Assembly (NCBI GenBank): GCA_000750105.3
Contig: JPHH03000003.1
Coordinates: 868,001-932,000 of the forward strand
Direction of reading: 5' to 3'
Length of the DNA: 64,000 bases
From: Tolypocladium sp. Sup5 PDA-1
Lineage: Eukaryota; Ascomycota; Sordariomycetes; Hypocreales; Ophiocordycipitaceae
Shown: piece by piece, positions 54,676 through 64,000 of the stretch
Layout of the letters: the number at the start of each line of letters is the position of its first letter
Numbering within the stretch: the first letter of the stretch is position 1
The notes under the pieces: generated by a model
Told to the model about the DNA's origin: nothing
Databases searched by the model: none
Seen by the model: the letters and a program-made list of their open reading frames with translations, nothing else
Made by a program: the position numbers and the translations under genes

Positions 54676-56909
54676 TCAGTCGGCTTTCTGGTTACCATTC
54701 GCGCCGCCCAACAAACCATCCTTGAGGTCCTTGATGCCCATGGTGTCGTCGAGTCTAAAGTGGCCGCCGCGTCTCCGGTTGCGCCCGCGGAGCCACGAGA
54801 AGACGCCGAAGGCGATGCCGGCCACGCACCCAAACGACAGGAAGGGGTGCTCGGAGAATGCGACGCGGATGTCGAAGAAGATCTTCTCAATGGCGGAGAC
54901 GGTGAGCTTGTACTTGATGACGTGCGGGTTGTGGACGACCTTGTCGAGCGTTTCCATGATAGAGGTGCGACTGACGAGGATGTAGTTGCCGGTGACGGTG
55001 TTGTCCCAATACCTTCGGTTCTGTTTCAGAGTTAGTAAGCTCGTGGAGACAACGTGCGAGGACAGAAGGAGACTCACATCTTCATCGTTGACAATGATTC
55101 GCTCGCCATCCTTGACATCGATGCCATAGGTCGTGCGAATCCAACGCTGCCAGTACACGCCGTCAACCCAGGCAAAAGTAACCTCCTTACGGCCAGCGTT
55201 GTCCATGTTAATGCGAATAGCCTTGGCAGCTCGCAGCGCTCGTTGGTCGCCGCGGTCTTCAGCCTCCTCAATTCTCATCTGCTTCGAGTCTCGCAGCTTC
55301 TTCCTCTCGAGCTGGAACTCTTGAATCTGCCGGTCCATCCATTCATTCGCGGCGCTCTTCATCTCGCGAAGGGAGCCCTGGAACCCGTCCTGGTCTTGGT
55401 GGTTGAGGACACCCAAGACTACGAGCTTGCCGTCCATAATCTGGCGTGCATTGGAAGGCGTAAGCTCTGGAACCAAGGGCAACCAGACAGACTTCATCCA
55501 CTCCGTCACTCCGCGGACGTCCCTCATCTCGTCGGGGGTCAACGGCGGGTAGTAGGTCGGGCGGCCTTCTCTCGAGACCACGAGTCTGGGCCAGGTTGTG
55601 ATCTTGAACCTGTTGCACAGCTTGGGATCTTTGGTCTTGACGAGCTTTGCGTGACCGATGAGGCCGAGAGGCAGTCTTTCCAACGCCCTGAAGTCCTCGC
55701 CCGTGGTGGCGTGATCGTAAAAATAGACGAAGATGACATCCTCCTTCTGCTCCAATTCCTTGAACGACTCGGCGTCGACATCGGGAACGCCGCTGGCCAG
55801 ATCCACGGCCTTATTAGCGTACTGGACAAAGTCGCCCAAGCCTCGCAGGCCGGTATACTCGGCTCGCTCTGCTCCCTTGAAGAACATGATGGTGGGGAAA
55901 GCTCTGGCGTTGACGTCCTTGCACAATCGAGACTCCTTGTCGCAGTTGACCTCGCCAATGTTGAGTTTGTCTCGCATGTTCTTGGACAACTGTTCCCAGG
56001 TTGGCGCCATGGCCTGGCAATGATGACACCAAGGGGCATAGAACTTGATGAGCCACGGATCCTGGCTCATTGTGACGAGCTTTTGGAAGCTCTCCGCAGT
56101 CAGTGGGACGGAGACGCCATTTGGGTTATATGTACCCAGTGGCTTCTTGGGCTTCTTCTCCTTTTCCTTCTCACCGGCGGTTGGCACTTTCCAGTCGCTC
56201 CCGAACACAGCATCGGACTTTTCGGATCCGCTCAGCTTCTTGTCCTTGTCGTCGGAGGGCTTGTCGGCCTGCTTCGTTGTGTCCCGCAGCTCCTCGGTGG
56301 CCTTTTTGTCATCGCTCGTGGGGGCCTCCTTGTCACCAGGCTCGGGCAGGACAAGAGTCTTGGGTCGCGAACCAGGCCTGGTCTTCTCCAGCGCGGGCTC
56401 GACGATGTTGCTGACCGCGGTCATGTTCTTGGCACCAGTGAGTGACTCGGAGGTCTTGCCATTCTCGTATAGAACAGTCGTAGGGAATGATTTGACGTTG
56501 TGCTCCTCGCAAAGGTCGGAATAGGCAACGCAATCGATCATGCCGAATCGGAAATCGTAGTACTTGAGAAAGGTGGTATCATCGGCTGGTTTTGAGGTGT
56601 AATAGTACTCGTACAAGGTCTGGTAGGTTGGAGCAAAGTCCGCGCAATGAGGGCAGTAAGGGCTGTAGATTGGTCAGGATCAACTGGATGGCGCGGGCAA
56701 AGATTCGCGGCATACCTGTAATGCTTAACCAGCAGCCACCTGGACTGCTTGGTCTCCGTTTCCCAGTTGAAGGGTGTCAGTTCTAGCAACGGCGGCACGG
56801 CCACCGAGTTGAACCAGGTGCCCTCCTTGTTGGGATCGTTTTCTCCGAGAGTCTGTGCCCGACTAAGGGCCGCGACTCCGGCGAGGAGCGTGAGGGCGTT
56901 CGGCCTCAT
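54676..56909 (-). CDS. Membrane protein disulphide isomerase, Eps1-like
   Basis: Exons 56909-56716, 56662-55078 and 55020-54676 give 707 aa, close to yeast Eps1 (ER quality control of membrane proteins). A signal peptide covers about residues 1-18. The first thioredoxin domain has C-P-H-C (68-71); the second has A-P-W-C-H-H-C (Cys277 and Cys280). A charged linker rich in Lys, Asp and Glu separates them. One membrane segment (about 651-670, G-C-V-A-G-I-A-F-G-V-F-S-W) is followed by R-G-R-N-R-R-R and a short cytosolic tail, so the redox domains face the lumen. There is no HDEL; retention would depend on the membrane anchor. The 57-nt second intron has a clear GTGAGT donor and CTAAC branch site but no stop in frame. 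Confidence 0.9.
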
Positions 56910-58117
56910 GATGGGCGATGGTACACCTCGTCGGGTGCAGGGAGACTCGGGTCGACCAGAGACGGCGATGGAGCAAGGTCAGGCGGGAGCAAGAGGGGAG
57001 CACGAGGCACGGCGCGGGGAGGCCAGCGCAGCGTTTCGCAAGGCGCCGTGGCTGGTCGATGCTCGTTGACGGCAGTCTGTAGTCTTGGGGGAAACGTGGC
57101 AGGGCAGAGCCGCACACGTTGGTCGAGTCGAGGCAGGTCAGGGTCGTGTCGGGGATCGTGTCGGAGGTCGCTCAGGAGATGGCTCGTGGACCGTGGTGCG
57201 AAACGCCTCGCGAAGAATACAAATGAGGGCTAAACCGGTGCTATGGCGGCATAGAAATGCGGTAACCCTAGAGTCGGCAGCGACGGGTGAGACGTGGACT
57301 GGGATGCGAACGGATGATGGGATGGCACGCAGCGATAGACGCAGGGCCACGCAAAAGGGACACAGAGCAGCGGCGGGATTGCAGCAGCCAAGAGGGAGAG
57401 AGACTGAGGGCGAAATGGACTCCAGTTGGATTGACAGGAGCCAGTCTCGCGCCACGCTGGTTGGAAGCTGAAATTAGCTTAGTCCATTTGCCAGAACCGA
57501 CCTCGACACCAGCCACAGCCAAGCCACAGCAGAATTCCCGTCCCAGACTCCCAGCAATTCCACAGCGTGCAAACTGAATTACATACGGTTTGCGGACAAT
57601 AAACTGCAATGCTATCCAATGCTTCGGCCGCCTTGGAAGAATTACTCGAGTTGTTTAATTCGCGGTATTGGAGCTTGCGGCTCGCCTACTATGGTACCTA
57701 CCTCTTCGTACCTATGCAGGTACTGTCAGCGCCTCTAGCTGGTCACTCTTGCAACCGCAAGCGTGGAGGCTATTATCGCTGTTGCCCAGGTTGGCAGGGT
57801 GCTGTTTGGCTGCCTACTAGCTTACATACGAGTTACTACGACTGGTCTGCGGCAGGTGCTCCCGCACCTCGCATGCACCTTCCTCCATGTCTCTCCGTGT
57901 CTCGTGATCGCGGATGCCTCAGGAGACGCGGCCAGAAACAGACTTCACGCAGCTCATCAGGCCGGCCACAGCGCGTCGACCGGCGTTGACTGAACCTCCT
58001 CGTGGAAAGTCGTCACTTGGGTGTTGTACCATCAGGCACCAGAGTCTCCCCGCTTGATCCCCTGGGTTCATCTCGGGCAACCTCAGCATACTCGTACGCC
58101 CTCATGCAGCAGTGGCC
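56910..58117. promoter_or_regulatory. Divergent intergenic region EPS1 / TDP1
   Basis: 1.2 kb between opposed start codons. No coding frame is convincing; 57600-57850 is AT-richer and carries several GGTACCTA-like motifs. Confidence 0.45.
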
Positions 58118-59818
58118 ATGGACCGTCCATCCAAGCGCCAACGGACAGACGGTGATGAGCAAGCCTCCACTCCCGACTCTCTGTCGAGGCTCATAAGCCC
58201 CCCACGGAAGCATCAACGACGGGAAGCGAGGATACTGCAGTCGCCCTGGCAACTCACTTGGATTCGAGATCTCCCCGAGGAGCTCAACCAAGATGCTGTA
58301 TCTCTCAAGGATCTGCTGGGCGACCCCCTGATACGCGAGTGCTGGGAGTTCAACTACCTCCATGACGTCCCCTTTCTCATGGATGCATTCGATCCGGACA
58401 CCAGGCATCTGGTCAAGGTACATGTTGTTCATGGATTCTGGAAACAGGAAGACCCTCACAGGCTCATGCTGGCGGTAAGCGCTAGTTTCTACCCCTTTGT
58501 TAAACACCTGCTCCCATGTGCTTTGCTGACGTTTTGCAGCAAGACGCTTCGGAATTCAACAATGTTCAACTCCATGTTGCTCCAATGCCGGAAATGTTTG
58601 GCACTCATCATTCAAAGATGATGGTATTGTTCCGCCATGACAATACTGCGCAAGTCGTTATACATACCGCGAACATGATCGCCAAGGACTGGACCAACAT
58701 GACCAATGCAGTCTGGCGGTCGCCGTGGCTACCAAAGTTGTCAGAGCCGAACAATGCATCTCAAGGGTCACACTCCTCCGCCTTTGGAAGCGGGGATAAG
58801 TTCAAGTCGGACTTGCTCCGTTACTTGAGATCATACGACCGCCGCAAGCTTACGTGTAAGCCTCTGGTAGATGAGCTCAGTCGGTACGACTTCTCCAGCA
58901 TCAGAGCAGCCTTGGTAGCAAGCGTGCCAGGAAGGCATGACGTTCACGATCTGTCGGAGACGGCATGGGGCTGGGCTGCTCTGAAGAAATGCCTACGGTG
59001 TATACCGTGTGTCGACGGCGACTCGGAGATTGTCGTCCAGATATCCTCCATCGCCACGCTGGGTGCGAAAGACGACTGGCTCCAGAAGACGCTGTTTGAA
59101 CCCCTAGCCACCTGCGAGAAGCAAACCGCAAAGAGGCCGGAGTTCAAAGTCGTGTTTCCTACGGCAGACGAGATTCGGCAGTCTCTCGACGGTTACGCGT
59201 CCGGTGGTTCCATCCACACCAAGATCCAATCACCGCAACAAGCCAAACAGCTGCGGTATCTACGGTCAATGCTTCACCACTGGGCTAATGATGGCGAAAA
59301 CGGTAGAGGTGAGTATTTGAAGCAGCGCTGAGATGGCGCTGCGATGGCGGGCTGTAGTTGTGCCTAGGCTAACTACCTGTTTGGCAGAGTTGCCCTCGGA
59401 AACTGAGACGTTGGACGGCGGCCGACAACGAGCAGCGCCGCATATTAAAACGTACATACGGTACAACGACAAGAAGACTGTTGATTGGGCAATGCTCACG
59501 TCGGCCAACCTGTCAAAGCAGGCCTGGGGCGAACCGGCCAGGCCGACGGGGGAGATGCGGATCGCGTCATGGGAGATTGGTGTTTTGGTCTGGCCCGAGT
59601 TGTACGGGGAGGGCAGCGTGATGGTGGGCACATTCAAGTCTGACAGTCCCAGGGTGGAAGGTCAGGAGGGCCTGGACGCCCGAGAGAGCAAGGCCGTCGT
59701 CGGTGTCCGCGTGCCATACAGCGTGCCGTTGCAGCGGTACGGGCCAAATGAGGTGCCATGGGTCGCTACGCAGGATCACCCCGAACGGGACCGTTGGGGT
59801 CGCACCTGGGAGGCATAG
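58118..59818 (+). CDS. TDP1: Tyrosyl-DNA phosphodiesterase 1
   Basis: Exons 58118-58474, 58540-59308 and 59388-59818 give 518 aa. Tdp1 removes topoisomerase I peptides and other 3' adducts from DNA in the nucleus. Its two H-K-N half-sites are present: H-S-K (His143, Lys145, followed by M-M-V-L) with N-M-I-A-K-D-W downstream, and P-H-I-K (His394, Lys396) with S-A-N-L-S-K-Q-A-W-G downstream. The N-terminus K-R-Q-R-T and P-P-R-K-H-Q-R-R is a likely nuclear signal, and the disordered leader is shorter than in human TDP1. The protein ends with P-W, a conserved region of the family, and W-G-R-T-W. Confidence 0.95.
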
Positions 59819-60972
59819 CGTCACAGGAACGAAGAGAAGGGCGACTCGACGGTACAGTGGACCCGACGTTATACAGTATTGATGTACCCGGTGGACGCGT
59901 GACACTCTGATGCCTCCATTGGCAGAGTGGCAGAGTGATTGATACCGGTAATGGACTGCTGGTATTAGTGGCAAACTGCACGGGGCCCGCGGGCCGCCAA
60001 CGGCGCGACGTAGAGTACGAGTACCTTAGGACGCTGCTTAGGTGCCTACATACGCAATACCCAACCCACGCAGCGCAGATGAGATCTGTAAGCAACCTGT
60101 GATTGCATGAGCCTGCAGCAAGCGCATGCTGTGCGTCAGGTCAGCCCGTTGCGATGCGGAGCGGGAGCAACCTGGCACGTCAGTGTCAGTGGCATGGACG
60201 TTATGAATGCATTGATGGGGTTGGGATTCGCAGCGCCAGCAGATCTTGACTGGTGGTCGTACAGGCTCCAGTGGCATGGCTGCAGCCAACCAGATTTGCT
60301 CTTTGTCCGGCGAGGCCTGTCTAGCTCAAGCAAGACATTCAGGGTATGTCTTGGTGGTGCAGCGAGGCGTGGTGAGGCTAGGCAAAGCCGTACATACATA
60401 CCTACTCACCTAGCGTCATCGCCTCGGGCCCCGGGGTCGCCTGTGACTTCTACTGTACATACTGTACCGTAGGCTACCTAGCTCCGGGGACGCCACAGCG
60501 AATCGCGGACCCACCGGCAGCCAGTTTTCTCTTCTCAACTTCTCCATTGGAGCAGTCCATGACTCCAACCAACACCCTGCTCCCTCGTCCGTGCCGTCAC
60601 TGCGGTCACTGTTGCACCTGTGCTGTGCTTCATCTTTGTTGCTGCTCTCTCATCTGCCGAGCCCATTCGCCTGCTTCTCCATTGCGAGTATGGGTGGCGC
60701 CTGGCTAGAGTGTACATAGCTGTCTCTCCAGCCCTGCTGCCAGACTTCTCACCTCTTTTCCACTTCCGGCGACGTCACCTTGGACGACGTGACTCCTCCA
60801 CCATCCGGTCCCCAACCGTCTCGTCTTTCAGCAGTCCGAAGCCGGACAGAGACAAAGAAAACCGTTGCAGGGCACTTGCTAGTCTTATTGTTGCTGGATC
60901 AGACGTCTACTCGCTTCCGGCAATAGCCCTTGCTCCTTCAATCCCTCGGTCGTCTCCCAGATCCCAGCCAAA
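59819..60972. other. Intergenic region TDP1 / MATE
   Basis: GTACGAGTAC occurs at 60015-60024 and GTACATACTGTACCGTAGG-like sequence at about 60454-60472. The last 350 bases are C/T-rich and likely the MATE gene leader. Confidence 0.45.
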
Positions 60973-63040
60973 ATGGATCGCGGACGGCCCATCGCATCCC
61001 CCAATGGCCGGGACCCCATCTCCAGGTCGGGGCCTCACCGAATGCTGTCCAGCTCGCCCCTGGCTGAGCGAGCGCTGGCCGACGACATAGCTGCTTGTTC
61101 AGAAGACGACGCTGATTTTGGCGAAGGCGACTTTTCAGATCCCGACTTCCCCAGCCACGGCCACGGCATGTATCGCCGTCCCAGCGGCGTCGCATACGGC
61201 GCAGCCAGGCCCGTCTTCAACCAGCAGCCCATGGACGAGCCATTCTTGACTCCGCTGGAGAGGAAGCAGTCTAGGAACGCTGAGCGCAGCTTATTGAGGG
61301 ACAACCATGTGCTGCCGCCCAAGCATCACGACCAGAAGAAGAGCCGGAGCCTGGGAGCCCGCATATATCGACGCCTCTTCAGCACCAAGCTGCCCCCCAC
61401 GGACGAGGAGGACCAGCCGGCTGTATCTCATCGGCCGACGGAGAGATCACCGCTTCTGAATGGTGCCAATGGCCACACCAATGGCACCGATGCAGAGTCT
61501 GGCTCCGGGGACGAGCTGCTCGAGGAACGATGGGAGGAGGCTGTGGCCTCTGGCCGCCTCCGCACAACCTGGCAGCGGGAGACCAAGACTGTCGTCTCCT
61601 ACTCTGCGCCGCTGATTGCCACCTTTTTCCTCCAGTACTCCATTAACGTGGCAAGCATCTTCGCTGTAGGCAGGATTGGCAGAGTCGAGCTTGGCGCGGT
61701 ATCCTTGGCCAACATGTCCATGGCAATCTCGTGCTTGGCACCCTTCCAGGGTCTGGCCACGAGCCTGGACACACTCTGCGCCCAGGCCTACGGATCCGGG
61801 CACAAGCACCTTGTCGGACTCCAGTGTCAGCGCATGGCAACCTTCCTCCTCTGCCTGGCTGGCCCGGTTGCGGTGCTGTGGATATTCTCCGAGGAAATCA
61901 TCGTGCATCTCGTGCCCGACCCTGAATCCGCCCGCCTGGCCAGTATGTACCTGAAGGTCATGATCTTTGCCATCCCGGGCATCATCCTCTTCGAGACTGG
62001 CAAGCGCTTTCTCCAGGCGCAGGGCCTCTTTAGAGCAACGACGTACATCCTCCTCATCGCCGCACCCATCAACATCTTCATCAACTGGCTCCTGGTCTGG
62101 AAGCTCGGCATGGGCTTTATTGGTGCCCCCATCGCTGTCGCCATTACCGAGAATCTCCTGCCCGTGCTCCTTGTCCTCTACGTCATGTTCATCGACGGCT
62201 CACAATGCTGGGGAGGATTCAGCAAGCGAGCCTTGACCAACTGGTGGGTCATGGTCCGACTGGCGTTGCCTGGCATGATCATGGTTGAGGCGGAGTGGCT
62301 TGCATTTGAGATCATGACTCTCCTTTCCAGCCGCTTCGGCACCGAGTATCTCGCGGCCCAGAGCGTGCTGGCCACCCTGACGACCATTTCCTACCAGATC
62401 CCCTTTCCCATGTCTATAGCCGCATCTACGAGAGTTGCCAACCTCATCGGAGCTGGCTTGGTCGATGCGGCCAAGGTCACGGCGATAGTGGTGCGTATAC
62501 ATCTTTTGTCCCTGGTGTATTATGCCCCCCCTCTTGAATGTCTACTGATCCGTTCTTACAGACCTTCGTGGCGGCCTGCGTCCTTGGAGTTTTTAACCTC
62601 ACCATTTACAGCACGCTGCGATACCACCTACCCGTCCTCTTCACCGATGACGAGGAGGTCATTGCACTTGTCGCCCAGGTATTGCCCTTTGTGGCGATTA
62701 TGCAAGTGTTCGACGGACTTGGCGCCGGAGCCCACGGGCTGCTGCGTGGCATTGGCAAGCAGTCGATCGGCGGACCGGCAAACCTCATCGCGTACTACGT
62801 CATCTCGCTGCCAATCTCGCTGGCCCTTGCATTTGGAGCCGGTTGGGAACTCGAGGGTCTGTGGGTTGGTGTCACCATTGGACTGATTGTGTAAGTGTTG
62901 TCTGGCGACGCCACGGCGACCGCTGAGGACGAGATTGTGCTAACGGATGCAGTGTATCGATCATTGAGTATACGTACCTGCTCAAGACAGATTGGCACAA
63001 GGCTGCCGCGGAGGCAGCGGCCAGAAACGCAGCGGGCTAA
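60973..63040 (+). CDS. MATE-family multidrug/metabolite efflux transporter
   Basis: Exons 60973-62490, 62562-62890 and 62953-63040 give 644 aa. MATE proteins export organic cations in exchange for H+ or Na+; fungal members such as Erc1 act at the vacuole or plasma membrane. After a disordered, phospho-site-rich N-terminus of about 190 residues, about twelve hydrophobic segments run from residue 205 to 630. Family features are Q-Y-S-I-N-V-A-S in TM1, L-D-T-L-C-A-Q-A-Y-G (the MATE signature), and I-P-F-P-M-S-I-A-A-S-T-R-V-A-N-L-I-G at the start of the second half. The last exon supplies the C-terminal S-I-I-E-Y-T-Y-L-L-K; without that splice the protein would end in the intron. Substrate cannot be inferred. 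Confidence 0.93.
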
Positions 63041-63604
63041 GCCAGCAAGACATGATTTTATCCTTATCACGAAGCATCTTCCAGGTGTATCCCCTCGAGC
63101 ATGGTCGGCGTTAAAAATAAAAATAAAAATAAAAAAGTACATTCCTGGCGGCGACAATACGAGACGCAACGGGCGGTGGAAGGACCGGCATGTTGATGAG
63201 GAGGAGAGCGGGTGTACATTATCGGGCAATGATGGGGCAAGGAGGAGGTGGATGGAAAGGCGGTGTCTTCATTCTACGGGCAATGTAGATAGTATACAGA
63301 CGTAGGTTCAGGAGATATACCCGGATGTGCATATACGACGGCTTGAGAAGACTCCCCCTATCAGTGTGGCCATTCTGTGATTCCCAGTTCTTTTTACTTT
63401 GTACATCATACAAAGGCTAACTCCCCGAGGCAGCTGGCTCACATAGGACACAGCTCCGCCCCTGGTATACCAGCGCAATTACGCGTCCATCTTTCGAGTT
63501 CTGGTCCCGACACCTCCTCCCCTTTCCCGAGCCACACCCGAAACTCCATGGCGAAAATGCCAAATATTCTAAACAAACCCTCCAACGACGGGCCCCCTGT
63601 ACGT
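63041..63604. other. Convergent spacer after the MATE gene
   Basis: Contains the MATE 3' untranslated region, an A-rich AAAAT repeat and nothing coding that I can support. Confidence 0.5.
63113..63136. repeat. A-rich tract with AAAAAT repeats
   Basis: About four AAAAAT-type units, about 75 bases after the MATE stop codon; possibly part of the polyadenylation region. Confidence 0.7.
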
Positions 63605-64000
63605 TTAGCTGAGCATGGAGTGCGTGCGGATGCCCTTGGGCCCCAGCTCGCTGTTTCAAGCTGTCAGTAAACGGTGATGAGTTCGGGGGGTAAGAGGGAG
63701 CCTCACTTGTAGTCTACCCTGCTCAGGCTCATGAGCCGCTGCGCCTCGATGCTTTGGGCGTCCATGTTGGAGTGCAGGCAAAAGGCGATGCGGGCGGCCA
63801 CCTGCGCGCCAAGGAACATGGACTCCTCGAAGCCGTTCTTGGTCCACTCGCTGAGGTACGTCGGCAGGCCGGCCGTCTTGATGCTCGTGGGGGTCTGGCT
63901 GTGGAAGTGGTAACTCCCGACCGGGCCGGCGGCGTCGGACCCGGCGGCCGGCGTGCCGGTGTTGTTGTTGGTGGCCGCGCCGGCGACGCCCGCGGCGCCG
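63605..64000 (-). CDS. 3' end of an unrecognised gene (runs off the window)
   Basis: Exon 64000-63707 (partial) splices to 63650-63605. The visible 112 or so residues start with an Ala/Gly/Asn-rich linker and then read T-P-T-S-I-K-T-A-G-L-P-T-Y-L-S, W-T-K-N-G-F-E-E-S-M-F-L-G-A-Q-V-A, then L-H-S-N-M-D-A-Q-S-I-E-A-Q-R-L-M, ending G-P-K-G-I-R-T-H-S-M-L-S. This globular, helix-rich end looks strongly conserved, but I cannot name the family. The acceptor after G-A-A-A-C-A-G (63651) gives the convincing last exon; without splicing the frame would stop at once after D-Y-K. Confidence 0.7.

Noticed and set aside
55054..56445. Plus-strand frame of 463 codons
   Set aside because: Antisense shadow of the EPS1-like gene, whose thioredoxin motifs and splice sites are clear.
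1..64000. Search by eye for tRNA, rRNA, CRISPR, transposon ends and biosynthetic clusters
   Set aside because: No convincing A/B-box pair, repeat-spacer array, transposase or reverse-transcriptase motif, or PKS/NRPS/terpene enzyme was seen.

Overview
The window is nuclear DNA of a filamentous ascomycete (Pezizomycotina). Genes carry short introns of about 45-140 nt with fungal GTRNGY-type donors and CTRAC-like branch sites, coding DNA is GC-rich, and the proteins (Irc3, Rrn5, Ask1, Eaf7, Bms1, Med21, Sec62, Eps1, Tdp1) are fungal housekeeping proteins. The overall style suggests Sordariomycetes, perhaps Hypocreales; that placement is inference only. I saw no rRNA, tRNA, CRISPR or intact transposon.

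Layout. 1-5.4 kb: a TBC-domain Rab GAP. 5.4-7.3 kb: an unrecognised membrane protein (minus). 9.0-10.3 kb: reticulon Rtn1. 11.5-15.1 kb: ribosome-assembly GTPase Bms1 (minus). 15.5-16.7 kb: a broken aminoglycoside-phosphotransferase-like gene (minus). 16.7-20.3 kb: gene-poor, ending in a strong-looking promoter for a 95-aa protein. 21.0-25.7 kb: Ask1 (DASH) and a GCP6-like gamma-tubulin-complex protein, both minus and both spindle/microtubule proteins. 26.1-31.3 kb: NuA4 subunit Eaf7, Pol I factor Rrn5 and mitochondrial helicase Irc3. About 31.6-32.0 kb: a decayed PAQR-like remnant. 32.7-36.0 kb: a seven-exon multi-KH RNA-binding protein. 36-39.5 kb: gene-poor with a microsatellite and one weak secreted-peptide candidate. 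39.5-42.0 kb: a disordered nuclear-type protein with repeated R-E-Y triads. 42.9-46.3 kb: pyrimidine 5'-nucleotidase, Med21 and Sec62. 46.6-47.9 kb: secreted RNase T2. 48.9-49.5 kb: a GNAT acetyltransferase. 51.2-54.1 kb: phospholipase D. 54.7-56.9 kb: Eps1-like membrane PDI. 58.1-59.8 kb: Tdp1. 61.0-63.0 kb: a MATE transporter. 63.6-64.0 kb: the 3' end of an unrecognised gene.

This is mostly core chromosome, not a biosynthetic cluster or defence island; I found no evidence for a new multi-gene system. Several neighbours share short divergent promoters (GCP6-like/EAF7, RRN5/IRC3, MED21/SEC62). The observations most worth following are the gene-structure oddities (a 12-nt microexon beside the RNase T2 active site, a 29-nt exon carrying the whole HAD catalytic motif, two GC-AG introns in one phospholipase D gene, a stop-free in-frame intron in EPS1), two decayed genes, a palindromic element upstream of the 95-aa gene, and a recurring intergenic motif TACGGAGTAC / GTACGAGTAC. 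All exon limits were derived by eye from reading frame, splice signals and family conservation, without transcripts.
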